Shown here: positions 7,765 through 15,778 of the stretch, piece by piece
Numbering within the stretch: the stretch's first letter is position 1
Layout of the letters: the number at the start of each line of letters is the position of its first letter
Assembly: GCA_022777485.1 (NCBI GenBank)
Contig: JALFGC010000052.1
Coordinates: 1 to 40,329 of the forward strand
Length of the DNA stretch: 40,329 nt
Reading direction: 5' to 3'
DNA from: Bacteroidales bacterium
Lineage (GTDB): Bacteria; Bacteroidota; Bacteroidia; Bacteroidales; Paludibacteraceae
Made by a program: the position numbers and the translations under genes
The notes under the pieces: generated by a model
Told to the model about the DNA's origin: nothing
Databases searched by the model: none
Seen by the model: only the letters and a program-made list of their open reading frames with translations

Positions 7765-8757
7765 ATGACCTGTTTGATACTTCGGTTAGCTACGCTCGGC
7801 AATGTGGCGATGACGGTGCCCGTCATTGCTTCGCTGAGTGCGCGCTACCCGGAGCATCAGTGGGTAGTGGTGTCGCAGAAACCGCTTGCCGCGATGTTCC
7901 ATGGTATGCCCAATGTGCACTACCACGAAATCCAACTGAAAAATTTCGCGGGTCTATCGCGGGTCTATCGCGGGTTGACCGCGTATCGTCCGGACATGGT
8001 ATTCGACCTGCATGGTGTTCTTGCCACCCGCATCCTTTGCGGGTTATTTCGTTCGCAGGGGGTGCCCGTTTACTCCATAGACAACGAGCGAGCCGCCAAG
8101 CGGATGCTCACCCTGCGGGGCGCGAAGAAAGGCGCGGCGTTACCCTCTGAGTTTCAACGCTATGCCGACACGTTTCGGCTTGCGGGCTTCGACACCGATG
8201 ACCACTTCACTGCTTTGCCTGTCAATACCCAAGCCGCCGAAGCCGTGCAACAACACTTCGGCACCAAGATAGGGCGCTGGATAGGCATTGCACCTTTTGC
8301 TAAATCCAAATCGAACATGCTACCTTACCGCGTGATGAAAGAGGTGATACAAGCCCTCTCCGCGCGCGAAGACACCCGCCTTTTCCTATTCGGTGCAGGA
8401 AAAGTGGAATGCGAGATGCTCCGCCAGTGGGCGAGCGTTTTTCCCCGCACCGAAAGCGTGGCAGGCTGTCTGCCGCTGGAACAGGAATTGGAACTGATGC
8501 GTCAGCTTGACCTCATGCTCTGCATGGATTCCGCCAACCAGCACCTCTCTTCGCTCGTCCGCCTGCGTGCCGTGAGCGTTTGGTGCGCCACCCACCCATG
8601 CATCGGGTTCATGGGCTGGAAGCAGTCGCCCGATGACATCATCCAACACACAGACTTGAGTTGCCGACCCTGCACATGCCACGGAACCAACCATTGTAGG
8701 TACCGCAACTTTGCCTGCAAACAATTCAACGCCAACGATATAATACAAAGAATATGA
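7765..8757 (+). CDS. Glycosyltransferase family 9 (heptosyltransferase-like)
   Basis: A GT-B glycosyltransferase of family 9, 330 aa. The start MTCLILRLATLGNVAMTVPVI matches the N-terminal donor-fold entry of heptosyltransferases (RLSAIGDVVLA-like). FDLHG follows at about residue 75, and the C-terminal donor-binding half has IGIAPFAKSKSNMLPY and LCMDSANQHLSSL. The family adds heptose or other sugars to LPS core at the inner membrane. Residues 63-72 (AGLSRVYRGL) are encoded by three 11-bp tandem repeats that together keep frame (see findings). The gene overlaps parA by 4 bp (ATGA), so the two are translationally coupled. The acceptor is unknown. Confidence 0.88.
   Translation: MTCLILRLATLGNVAMTVPVIASLSARYPEHQWVVVSQKPLAAMFHGMPNVHYHEIQLKNFAGLSRVYRGLTAYRPDMVFDLHGVLATRILCGLFRSQGVPVYSIDNERAAKRMLTLRGAKKGAALPSEFQRYADTFRLAGFDTDDHFTALPVNTQAAEAVQQHFGTKIGRWIGIAPFAKSKSNMLPYRVMKEVIQALSAREDTRLFLFGAGKVECEMLRQWASVFPRTESVAGCLPLEQELELMRQLDLMLCMDSANQHLSSLVRLRAVSVWCATHPCIGFMGWKQSPDDIIQHTDLSCRPCTCHGTNHCRYRNFACKQFNANDIIQRI
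7948..7981. repeat. 11-bp tandem repeat inside the glycosyltransferase gene
   Basis: Two exact copies of GCGGGTCTATC and a third GCGGGTTGACC. The unit is the reverse complement of GATAGACCCGC at 24082 and 28297. Confidence 0.85.
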
Positions 8758-9515
8758 GTAAAATAATCGCATTAGCCAACCAAAAAGGCGGTGTAGGAAA
8801 GACCACCACCGCCATCAATCTCGCTGCCGCCTTGGCACAACAGCAACAACGCGTGTTGCTCGTGGATGCCGACCCGCAAGCGAATGCCTCATCGGGCTTG
8901 GGAATAGAGATTCGCGACCTAAACAATACTATCTACGAATGCCTGGTCAACAACAACGACCCGCATGCAGCGGTGATAGAGACCTCCGTCAAGAACCTCT
9001 TCCTCATCCCGAGCCATATTGACTTGGTTGGCGCGGAGATAGAGATGCTGAATATCGACAACCGCGAGACCCTGCTCAAGCGTGTGCTGGCACAGGTACA
9101 CAACGAGTACGACTATATCCTTATTGACTGCTCGCCTTCGTTGGGACTTATCACGGTCAATGCGCTCACCGCAGCCGACAGCGTCATCATCCCCGTGCAG
9201 TGCGAGTTCTTCGCGCTGGAAGGTATTGCCAAGCTGCTGAATACCATCAAGATAATCAAGTCGAAACTCAATCCTTCGCTGAAGATTGAGGGTTTCCTGC
9301 TCACGATGTACGACAACCGTCTGCGCTTGAGCAATCAGGTCTATGAGGAGGTGAAGCGCCACTTCGGCGACCTGGTGTTCAACGCGGTGATTGCCCGCAA
9401 TGTGCGCCTTTCGGAAGCACCGAGCCACGGTATGTCGGTGCTCGAATACGACCCCTCCAGCAAAGGCGCGAAGAACTACACCGCACTGGCGAAAGAACTG
9501 ATTAAAAGACAATAA
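8754..9515 (+). CDS. parA: ParA/Soj chromosome-partitioning ATPase
   Basis: The deviant Walker A motif KGGVGKTTTAINLA is at residues 10-23, with VDADPQANASSG next and the Walker B-like YILIDCSPSLGLITVNAL at about residue 120. At 253 aa it is a short chromosomal ParA of the Soj type, without the N-terminal HTH of plasmid ParA proteins. With ParB it segregates the replication-origin region by ATP-dependent binding to the nucleoid. It overlaps the upstream glycosyltransferase by 4 bp and precedes parB across a palindromic repeat element. I saw no clear parS-like palindrome (GTTTCACGTGAAAC or similar) near it by eye. Confidence 0.95.
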   Translation: MSKIIALANQKGGVGKTTTAINLAAALAQQQQRVLLVDADPQANASSGLGIEIRDLNNTIYECLVNNNDPHAAVIETSVKNLFLIPSHIDLVGAEIEMLNIDNRETLLKRVLAQVHNEYDYILIDCSPSLGLITVNALTAADSVIIPVQCEFFALEGIAKLLNTIKIIKSKLNPSLKIEGFLLTMYDNRLRLSNQVYEEVKRHFGDLVFNAVIARNVRLSEAPSHGMSVLEYDPSSKGAKNYTALAKELIKRQ

Positions 9516-9627
9516 GAAAGGATAAAGGATTAAGGACACAGGAGAAAGGACTAATTACCTTTGTCATTGAATTTTCAGAGTCGGAACTATTACGTCTTTC
9601 ATCCTTCATCCTTTATCTTTCATCCAT
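9516..9627. repeat. Palindromic interspersed element, copy C
   Basis: Left GAAAGGATAAAGGATTAAGG, then ACTAATTACC; right GTCTTTCATCCTTCATCC and TTTATCTTTCATCC. It begins at the parA stop and ends just before the parB start. Confidence 0.8.
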
Positions 9628-9635
9628 ACAAGATT

Positions 9636-10499
9636 ATGAAGAAACTTACAGGACTCGGGCGTGGATTGGACGCCCTGATTGATACCACGCATGTGGACAC
9701 CAACGGCGGCAGCAGTATCAACGAGGTGGAACTCCGCCTCATCGTTGCCAACCCCGACCAGCCGCGCCGCAACTTCGACGAAGAAGCCTTGCAAGAGTTG
9801 GCAGACTCTATCCGCGAACACGGCGTTATCTCCCCCATCACCCTCCGCAAGAACGAAGACGACACCTATATGATTATCGCAGGTGAGCGTCGATTCCGCG
9901 CAGCGAAGATGGCAGGACTGGACACTATCCCCGCCTATATCCGCACCGCCAAAGATGAGCAGGTGATGGAATGGGCACTCATCGAGAACATACAGCGCGA
10001 GGACTTGGATGCTATAGAGATTGCGCTTGCCTACCAACGCCTCATGGACGACTATCAACTCACCCAAGAGCGCATGTCCGAGCGCGTGGGCAAGAAGCGT
10101 GCCACGGTTGCCAACTACCTGCGATTGCTCAAGTTACCCGCTGAAATTCAGATGGGTATCAAGGAGAAGAAGATTGACATGGGGCACGCCCGCGCCATCT
10201 TGGGCTCTCCTTCCACCGAGCAGCAACTCAGCCTCTACCAGCGCATTCTCGCCGAAGGGCTCTCTGTCCGCCGCGTGGAGGAACTGGTGAACGAGGCGAA
10301 AGGCGAAGAGCAACCGAAAGCGCCCAAAGCCGCAAAGTCGCCCGTGAAAGCAGAGTTGGCGGCATTGGCTGAGCAAATCTCAACAGCATTGCAAACCCGC
10401 GTGAAAGTAACCGACGGCAAACTCACCATCGCCTTCCGAAGCGAAGAGGAGTTGCACGCTATCGCTGACCGCCTAACAGCTGAAAGACCGCTTCGCTAA
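9636..10499 (+). CDS. parB: ParB chromosome-partitioning protein
   Basis: The ORF track begins at 9561, but its first 25 codons are translated interspersed repeat. The real start is the ATG at 9636 (MKKLTGLGRGLDALI), typical of ParB and preceded by the repeat arm plus ACAAGATT. The ParB/Srx CTPase domain is plain: NPDQPRRNFDEEALQELA, then GERRFRAAKMAG (the CTP-binding box). A helix-turn-helix follows (MSERVGKKRATVANYLRLL) with a C-terminal dimer domain. The product is 287 aa. The last residues (ERPLR) and the stop are encoded by the beginning of another palindromic element, so the natural C-terminus may have been altered. It loads on parS and works with ParA. Confidence 0.95.
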   Translation: MKKLTGLGRGLDALIDTTHVDTNGGSSINEVELRLIVANPDQPRRNFDEEALQELADSIREHGVISPITLRKNEDDTYMIIAGERRFRAAKMAGLDTIPAYIRTAKDEQVMEWALIENIQREDLDAIEIALAYQRLMDDYQLTQERMSERVGKKRATVANYLRLLKLPAEIQMGIKEKKIDMGHARAILGSPSTEQQLSLYQRILAEGLSVRRVEELVNEAKGEEQPKAPKAAKSPVKAELAALAEQISTALQTRVKVTDGKLTIAFRSEEELHAIADRLTAERPLR

Positions 10500-10610
10500 A
10501 AGATAAAGGATAAAAGACTGATTACCTTCTTCTATTAATGTGCGGCATAGAAATCGTACCTTCATTATTCTAATTTGTCTTTCATCCTTCATCCTTTATC
10601 TTTCATCCTT
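10486..10610. repeat. Palindromic interspersed element, copy D
   Basis: Left GACCGCTTCGCTAAAAGATA, then AAGGATAAAAGACTGATTACC; right GTCTTTCATCCTTCATCC and TTTATCTTTCATCC. It overlaps the last codons of parB and ends at the GTG start of the DUF5683 gene. Confidence 0.85.
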
Positions 10611-11270
10611 GTGAAACCATACGCATTCATATTGCTCATCTTCCTGTTGTTGCCCTGCGCCCTCAAAGCGCAGAGCGACCAAATCTACTATGTCCACACG
10701 GAAGACACCACGCACACCGACGACAAAGAGGAGTACAAATACTACATCGACCTCCGTCGTCAGCCCATCGCGGCGCGGGCAGTGTGGCTCGGCGCTATCG
10801 TCCCCGGACTCGGGCAGATATACAACGGAAGTTACTGGAAACTGCCTATCGTCTATGGTGGTTTCATGGGCTGTGGCTATGCCATTTCGCTCAATCAGAC
10901 GCGCTACGAGTCGTACAAACAAGCCTATCGCGACCTCTACAACGACGCACAGGCAGGATTGGTAAACGACGACCCGAGCAAGTCCTACAACGCCATCTTG
11001 CCCGAAGGCTACACGATAGACCGCATGGGGGGCGTCAGCAACTACACCACCACACTCAACAACTGGCAGAGTACCTATCGCCGCTACCGCGACTACAGCA
11101 TTGTCGCGACCATACTCGTCTATGCCCTCTCGTTGGTGGACGCGTATGTTGACGCCTCGCTCTTTGACTTCGACATCTCCCCTGACCTCACCCTGAATGT
11201 AGAACCGCAGTTGTACTACGACTTGCAGCAGCAGCGTAGTGCCGAACTAAAACTCGCCATCAAGTTTTGA
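10611..11270 (+). CDS. DUF5683 membrane/envelope protein
   Basis: The track start at 10575 lies in repeat sequence. The GTG at 10611 gives a signal-like N-terminus (KPYAFILLIFLLLPCALKAQ), so I use it (219 aa). The DUF5683 core is recognisable: RAVWLGAIVPGLGQIYNGSYWKLP near residue 50, a YGGFMGCGYAISLN hydrophobic segment, and a later helix IVATILVYALSLVDAYVDA. The family is confined mainly to Bacteroidetes and sits between parB and a lytic transglycosylase in many genomes. Its function is unknown; two or three membrane segments suggest an envelope role. It overlaps mltD by 3-4 bp (TTGA), so the two genes are translationally coupled. Confidence 0.85.
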   Translation: MKPYAFILLIFLLLPCALKAQSDQIYYVHTEDTTHTDDKEEYKYYIDLRRQPIAARAVWLGAIVPGLGQIYNGSYWKLPIVYGGFMGCGYAISLNQTRYESYKQAYRDLYNDAQAGLVNDDPSKSYNAILPEGYTIDRMGGVSNYTTTLNNWQSTYRRYRDYSIVATILVYALSLVDAYVDASLFDFDISPDLTLNVEPQLYYDLQQQRSAELKLAIKF

Positions 11271-12616
11271 AAAAGATAATCATACTCTTTTCGATTGCCC
11301 TTGCGCTACCGCTGTTCGCCGAAGACCTTCTCTCCGAACAGCCCGTGCAACCGCAAGACTCTCTCCTCTCCGAGTCGCTCTCTGCCGACTCCGTCCTCCT
11401 CGATTCCATCGACCAAGCCATTGAGGCGATGGCAGACACCATCACGGACTCTCCGTTCTTTCCCCAATCGCCCGATTCGGCGCTCTCCGACCTCGACTAT
11501 CGTCTGTTGGAGTGGTCAATAGGCTGGCTCGACACTGCGCAGTGCGTTGTCTCTCCCGACACCACCACACTGCCCGACTCCCTCTATAAGGCGCGTTTGC
11601 AGGCGTTGCCATGCGTCATCGAACTACCCTACAACAGCATAGTCCGTGCGTTCATACTCCGCTATGTCAAGCGCAACCCCAAGCAGGTGGCGCGGCTGAA
11701 ACGCATGTCGGAGTACTACTTCCCCATCTTCGAGGAAGCACTCTGCCGCCACAACTTACCCTACGAGTTGGCGCTGCTGCCCGTCATCGAATCCGCACTT
11801 AACCCTTCCGCACACTCACACGCCGGCGCTGCGGGACTATGGCAGTTCATGCCTGCCACGGGCAAACGCTATGGACTGGAAATCAACTCGTTAGTCGACG
11901 AGCGACTCGACCCCGTCAAGTCCACCGACGCGGCTTGCCGCTTCCTCAGCGACCTCTACAACATCTTCCACGACTGGAATCTCGTCATCGCCGCCTACAA
12001 CTGCGGCGGAGGAAATGTAAACAAAGCCATTGCCCGAGCAGGAGGAAAGCGCGACTTCTGGTCAATCTACCCCTACCTCCCCCGCGAGACCCGCTCCTAC
12101 CTGCCCATCTTCATTGCCGCCAACTATGCGATGAACTACCACGATGAGCACGGTATCTGCCCCGCACCCTTGGACAAAATCATGCTCACCGACACCATCA
12201 TCACCAAGCGGCGCATGCACCTCGAGCAGGTGGCGGATAAACTGCATATCCCCATCGCCGAACTGCGACGCCTCAACCCCCAATACACCCGCGACATCCT
12301 CCCCGGAGGCACACCTTACGCCCTATGCCTGCCGCAGGAGAAGACCACCGCGTTCCTGCAACAAGAGGACTCTATCTACGCCCACCGAGCCGACCAACTC
12401 ATCAACAACCGACGCGCGGAAATAGACCTTGCCAAGGTAACATCCATCTCCGGCGCATACCGTGTCAACGGCGTTACCTACTACACCATCAAGAATGGAG
12501 ACACCCTCGGCGGCATCGCCAAGAAGTTCCACTGCACCGTCAAGCAACTGAAAGCATGGAACAACCTCTCATCAGACAATATCCGAGCGGGGAAGAAACT
12601 GAAAATCTGCAAATAA
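11267..12616 (+). CDS. mltD: MltD-like membrane-bound lytic transglycosylase with LysM domains
   Basis: The start is TTG at 11267, overlapping the previous stop; KKIIILFSIALALPLFA is a signal peptide. After a Ser/Asp-rich linker, the SLT catalytic domain occupies about residues 130-290: LPVIESALNPSAHSHAGAAG holds the catalytic Glu (ES), followed by LWQFMPATGKRYGL and YNCGGGNVNKAIARAGG. A weak LysM-like stretch at about 310-350 (LEQVADKLHIPIAELRRLNP) and a clear C-terminal LysM (YYTIKNGDTLGGIAKKF) bind peptidoglycan. It cleaves the MurNAc-GlcNAc bond with 1,6-anhydro product formation in the periplasm. The gene follows DUF5683 and is followed by a merR gene 3 bp later, forming one operon. Length and domain order are normal. 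Confidence 0.9.
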   Translation: MKKIIILFSIALALPLFAEDLLSEQPVQPQDSLLSESLSADSVLLDSIDQAIEAMADTITDSPFFPQSPDSALSDLDYRLLEWSIGWLDTAQCVVSPDTTTLPDSLYKARLQALPCVIELPYNSIVRAFILRYVKRNPKQVARLKRMSEYYFPIFEEALCRHNLPYELALLPVIESALNPSAHSHAGAAGLWQFMPATGKRYGLEINSLVDERLDPVKSTDAACRFLSDLYNIFHDWNLVIAAYNCGGGNVNKAIARAGGKRDFWSIYPYLPRETRSYLPIFIAANYAMNYHDEHGICPAPLDKIMLTDTIITKRRMHLEQVADKLHIPIAELRRLNPQYTRDILPGGTPYALCLPQEKTTAFLQQEDSIYAHRADQLINNRRAEIDLAKVTSISGAYRVNGVTYYTIKNGDTLGGIAKKFHCTVKQLKAWNNLSSDNIRAGKKLKICK

Positions 12617-12619
12617 GCC

Positions 12620-12958
12620 ATGCAAGAAGACAAAATTTATTACAGCATGCGTGAGGTCTGCCGACAGACGGGAGTTACCCCCGCCGCTCTGCGCTTTTGG
12701 GAAAAGTCGTTTGATCAACTCTCACCCCGCAAGGACGGACATGGAAACCGCTATTACACCTCGCAGGAAATCGCCCTCATCGCCCGTATCAAGTACATAC
12801 GCGACGAACTGAAAATCACACGCATAGAGGCTATCCGACGCGAACTGCAAACCGACAAGAAGCAGTCCGCGCTCAAACATTCCGTTGCAGACATCTTGCG
12901 CAATGTCCGCGCAGAATTGGTCGAACTGCGGGCAATGGTAAACCCAAACGCGGACTGA
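12620..12958 (+). CDS. MerR-family transcriptional regulator (short form)
   Basis: A winged-helix MerR DNA-binding domain fills almost the whole 112 aa: YYSMREVCRQTGVTPAALRFWEKSF is the helix-turn-helix, and NRYYTSQEIALIARIKYIRDE is the wing and following helix. There is no cysteine-containing effector domain; a short helical tail (ADILRNVRAELVELR) probably dimerises. This short form is common in Bacteroidetes beside mltD. It starts 3 bp after mltD, so it belongs to the parAB-DUF5683-mltD transcript. The target is unknown. Confidence 0.88.
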   Translation: MQEDKIYYSMREVCRQTGVTPAALRFWEKSFDQLSPRKDGHGNRYYTSQEIALIARIKYIRDELKITRIEAIRRELQTDKKQSALKHSVADILRNVRAELVELRAMVNPNAD

Positions 12959-12991
12959 CTCGATTTCTCCCACAGTCCTTATGCGGTCAAT

Positions 12992-13035
12992 TACGTAGGA
13001 TATACGTAGGATATACGTAGGATATACGTAAGATA
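12992..13035. repeat. 11-bp tandem repeat, TACGTAGGATA
   Basis: Three exact units and one with a single change (TACGTAAGATA), without interruption, about 60 bp upstream of the DUF4886 start. TACGTA is self-complementary. Confidence 0.95.
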
Positions 13036-13096
13036 AAGGCAGGTATATGCAGACTTTACCCTTATCTTGCATACGAACAACAACACCTTCCCTACA

Positions 13097-13939
13097 ATGA
13101 TGAAATATTTGTGTAAATACTTTCTGCTACCGGCATTCCTTCTAATGCAGGCAGGAACATTGCTGTCAGAAGACACCATCCGTCTGCTTTGTATCGGCAA
13201 TAGTTTTTCTTGGGACGCGGTGGAGCAGGAGTTGGTGCCGCTCTGCAATGCCGCTGAGCAACCCATCGTGATTGGCAACTTGTACTATGGCGGCTGCTCG
13301 TTGGAGCAGCACCATGCGTTTCTGCTGAAAGACACCGCCGCCTACGAGTTCCGCTTCCTCACCAACGACACAACCATCCGCCACCAATCCTACTCCCTGC
13401 GCCAAGCGCTAACCAACTATCATTGGGACTATATCTCGCTCCAACAGGCATCCCACGACAGCGGAATTACCTCCACCTACGAGCCCTTCCTCACTGCACT
13501 CATCGACAGCGTTATCCACCATCAACCACATGCCACCCTCTGCTGGATGCAGACTTGGTCCTATGCACGCAACGCCAAACACCCCGCCTTCCCACGCTAC
13601 CAAAGCAGTCAATGCGTGATGGACGACTCCATACAACTCGCCACGCACTATGTCCTGCTGCAGCACCCCGACCTGCACCTCGTACCCTGTGGAGAAGCGA
13701 TCCAACTCGCCCGAAAGCGCCTCGGAGACACACTCTGCCGCGACGGATACCACCTCAACTACACCTACGGACGATACCTCGCTTCCTGCGTGTGGTTCGA
13801 GTTTCTTCGGAAAGAAGAAATGCAAAAGAACGGAACAACACGCCTCCGAGACATCCGCCGCAACCCATACCGCAACCCCGCCATGACCCGCCGCCAGCAG
13901 CGTATCACACAGCGGATCGCACACCACCTATTGCCCTAA
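13097..13939 (+). CDS. DUF4886 secreted SGNH-hydrolase-like protein
   Basis: The start is better placed at 13097 than at 13067, because MMKYLCKYFLLPAFLLMQAGTLLS is a signal peptide and the earlier codons are upstream leader. The body matches DUF4886: IRLLCIGNSFSWDAVEQEL carries the GNSFS block that corresponds to the SGNH Ser motif. DYISLQQASHDSG follows, and DGYHLNYTYGRYLASCVWFE gives the C-terminal Asp-x2-His block. By family knowledge these are esterase-fold proteins, probably acting on carbohydrate esters. That is an inference. It is preceded by a tandem array of an 11-bp unit and followed by an A/T hairpin terminator. Confidence 0.85.
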   Translation: MMKYLCKYFLLPAFLLMQAGTLLSEDTIRLLCIGNSFSWDAVEQELVPLCNAAEQPIVIGNLYYGGCSLEQHHAFLLKDTAAYEFRFLTNDTTIRHQSYSLRQALTNYHWDYISLQQASHDSGITSTYEPFLTALIDSVIHHQPHATLCWMQTWSYARNAKHPAFPRYQSSQCVMDDSIQLATHYVLLQHPDLHLVPCGEAIQLARKRLGDTLCRDGYHLNYTYGRYLASCVWFEFLRKEEMQKNGTTRLRDIRRNPYRNPAMTRRQQRITQRIAHHLLP

Positions 13940-13987
13940 TAGGGCGCTTTCACCCCTCTCGAAGGAGGCTCGAACGCCTAAGCAAAC

Positions 13988-14014
13988 AAAAAATGCACTT
14001 TTTTTGCATTTTTT
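13988..14014 (+). terminator. Hairpin terminator after the DUF4886 gene
   Basis: Arms AAAAAATGCA and TGCATTTTTT enclose a 7-nt loop (CTTTTTT) and end in a T-run. Both arms are A/T-rich, so stability is modest. It sits about 50 bp after the stop and before the tRNA promoter. Confidence 0.55.
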
Positions 14015-14024
14015 CCTTAAAAAA

Positions 14025-14056
14025 TTTGGTCATGTCAAAAAAAAGCAGTACCTTTG
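14025..14056 (+). promoter_or_regulatory. Bacteroidetes-type promoter for the tRNA pair
   Basis: A TTTG with its G at 14028 is followed 21 nt later by TACCTTTG at 14049, the -33/-7 pair of Bacteroidetes housekeeping promoters. Transcription would begin just downstream and run through tRNA-Asp and tRNA-Arg. Confidence 0.75.
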
Positions 14057-14106
14057 CACTCGCTTTTGAAAAGGAGCCTATCGGTTGAACCAAGCACAAA
14101 AGAAAT

Positions 14107-14180
14107 GGTGCGGTAGTTCAGTTGGTTAGAATACCGGCCTGTCACGCCGTAGGTCGCGAGTTCGAGTCTCGTCCGCACCG
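14107..14180 (+). tRNA. tRNA-Asp (GTC)
   Basis: Acceptor strands GGTGCGG and CCGCACC pair fully, with discriminator G at 14180. The D-arm is AGTTCAGTTGGTTAGA. The anticodon arm CGGCCTGTCACGCCG gives anticodon GTC, and the T-arm is CGCGAGTTCGAGTCTCG. CCA is not encoded. It is 74 nt long. Confidence 0.97.
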
Positions 14181-14240
14181 CCTAACTCAACCGATAGCGC
14201 TTTTCCTCGCTCAAACTGGAAAAGAATTATCATAAAAGGG

Positions 14241-14313
14241 GTCCGTTAGCTCAACTGAATAGAGTACCACACTACGGATGTGGGGGTTGCAGGTTTGAAT
14301 CCTGCACGGATCA
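14241..14313 (+). tRNA. tRNA-Arg (ACG)
   Basis: Acceptor strands GGTCCGT and ACGGATC pair with one G-T wobble; the discriminator is A. The anticodon stem CCACA/TGTGG holds loop CTACGGA, so the anticodon is ACG, read as ICG after deamination. The T-arm is TGCAGGTTTGAATCCTGCA. It lies 60 nt after tRNA-Asp, on the same transcript. Confidence 0.96.
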
Positions 14314-14317
14314 CGAA

Positions 14318-14350
14318 AAAAAGAAGACACCTCGTAAGGTGTCTTTCTTT
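14318..14350. terminator. Bidirectional terminator between tRNAs and the minus-strand operon
   Basis: The hairpin AAAGAAGACACCT-CGTA-AGGTGTCTTTCTTT has a T-run on both strands. It ends the tRNA transcript on the plus strand and the nhaD-to-secreted-protein operon on the minus strand. Confidence 0.85.
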
Positions 14351-14367
14351 ATTTTATCTCCTGCACT

Positions 14368-15321
14368 CTACCTCCCGAGGCGCTTTCCCAAGAGATTGTA
14401 GCGCATACCTTCGCGCAGAATTACCACTTGATTTCCATCCAGCAGTTTCTGCGGCTTATCCGACGATACACTTGGCTGAACATCAACAGCAGAGGGAGTA
14501 TCTGCCTTCGGGCAAACCATTGAATAATCGGAGTAAACCATATCCATATCCTGCTTCACACGATACAACTGAATGAAATACGGATTTATCTCGCTCTTTA
14601 CATAAGCCTTATAACTTTTCTCGGTTGATGAACTATAGCCTAACACTCTATCATTCAGTCCGATAATGTTCCAACAAGTATCCGTATAGACTACTCGAAA
14701 ATAGGTTGTTTTATAGTTCGATAAATCCAAATCAGTCTTATCTGCATACTTGTGCCTCAAATACTGTTCGCTATTCGCTGATTGCAGATAGTAACCCCTC
14801 ACCGCCCCTTTCGCGTCAACACTCGCTACAAATCGCCACAAATATTCCTCCGTTCCCGTTAATTCCGCAGTTTTGTAGTTCGCCGTAGTGTATAGTTTCT
14901 TATTATCTGACAAGTTCCTTGCCACGGCACCCTGCTGCTCTATCATGTAGAGTCCGCCGTCTTCCAACTCGCTCTCAGAAGTGATTAAACCAGCCGAATA
15001 AGTAGCCCTTGGAATGAGCGTTTCTTGCGCAAAGACCGCATAGAAAGCAGTATCAGCCTGTGCTGCTCCAAAGTCCGCTACGGGTACAAAATCACTGCCG
15101 TCTTCCGCCACCGTGCTTGCCGCAGACCAGCCTACAAAAGCAAGGCTGTCGCACTCAGGCGTGAAAGGCGGCACTATCTCCTCGCCCGCCGACACAAACA
15201 CTACTTGCTCCTCGCCCGACACAAACCAAGAAACGGCATACTCCTGTGCAAGCAGTTGCACCGCGCCGACAATCTGCATTGCCACCAGCAAGACAGACCA
15301 TTGCCACAAGCGTTTCATCAT
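14368..15321 (-). CDS. Secreted protein of unknown function with T9SS-like C-terminal tail
   Basis: The protein (317 aa) starts with a signal peptide (MKRLWQWSVLLVAMQIVGAVQLLAQ). Residues about 30-75 hold a Gly/Trp repeat-type segment (PPFTPECDSLAFVGWSAA). The middle (SELEDGGLYMIEQQG, EEYLWRFVASVDAKG, GYYLQSANSEQYLRH) resembles the GYYLxxxNxxYL pattern of beta-trefoil or lipocalin-like domains often seen in secreted Bacteroidales proteins. The end (KLLDGNQVVILREGMRYNLLGKRL) resembles the short C-terminal sorting tails of type IX secretion cargo. The start overlaps the yqeY stop by 4 bp (ATGA). I recognise no named family. Cell-surface location is the best inference, and its coupling to yqeY looks fortuitous. 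Confidence 0.7.
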   Translation of the reverse strand: MMKRLWQWSVLLVAMQIVGAVQLLAQEYAVSWFVSGEEQVVFVSAGEEIVPPFTPECDSLAFVGWSAASTVAEDGSDFVPVADFGAAQADTAFYAVFAQETLIPRATYSAGLITSESELEDGGLYMIEQQGAVARNLSDNKKLYTTANYKTAELTGTEEYLWRFVASVDAKGAVRGYYLQSANSEQYLRHKYADKTDLDLSNYKTTYFRVVYTDTCWNIIGLNDRVLGYSSSTEKSYKAYVKSEINPYFIQLYRVKQDMDMVYSDYSMVCPKADTPSAVDVQPSVSSDKPQKLLDGNQVVILREGMRYNLLGKRLGR

Positions 15322-15767
15322 TTTGCCAACAATTCGCGAACTTTCAGGTTGATGGCTTTGCCTTCGGCGCGCCCTGCCAGTTGCTTCGTCGCCACGCCCA
15401 TCACTTTGCCCATGTCTTGCGGGCTTGTCGCACCCACTTGGGCAATAATTTCCGTCAGGGCTGCCGTCAACTCCTCCTCCGTCATCATTGCGGGCAGGTA
15501 GCGCTCAATAACCTTGCATTGCGCCAACTCGTCGTCAGCCAATTCGGGACGGTTAGCGTCAAGGAACATCTGCGCCGACTCTTTGCGTTGCTTCACCATC
15601 TTTTGCAGAATCTGCAACGCCTTGTCGTCATGCAACTCCCCATCGCCGCCTTTGGCGGTCTTTGCCTCCAAGAACTCTTTCTTGATACCGCGTAGCGCGT
15701 CCAGCGCCACTTTATCCTTTGCGAGCATCGCTTTCTTGATGTCCTCGCTGATTTGGTCGAATAACAT
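15318..15767 (-). CDS. yqeY: YqeY/GatB-tail domain protein
   Basis: The 149 aa match the stand-alone YqeY family: an N-terminal helical bundle (ISEDIKKAMLAKDKVALDALRGIKKEF) and the C-terminal GatB/YqeY domain (QMVKQRKESAQMF-like text, IERYLPAMMTEEEL, DMGKVMGVATKQLAGRAEGK). The C-terminal domain is related to the tRNA-binding tail of GatB, but the stand-alone protein has no established biochemical role. It sits 11 bp after the alpha/beta hydrolase gene and overlaps the next gene by 4 bp, so it belongs to the minus-strand operon that starts with nhaD or upstream of it. Confidence 0.93.
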   Translation of the reverse strand: MLFDQISEDIKKAMLAKDKVALDALRGIKKEFLEAKTAKGGDGELHDDKALQILQKMVKQRKESAQMFLDANRPELADDELAQCKVIERYLPAMMTEEELTAALTEIIAQVGATSPQDMGKVMGVATKQLAGRAEGKAINLKVRELLAK

Positions 15768-15778
15768 AATGTATTTGT

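Noticed and set aside
8700-10700. parS centromere site near parAB
   Set aside because: I found no 14-16 bp palindrome of the GTTTCACGTGAAAC type by eye; a computed search could still find one.
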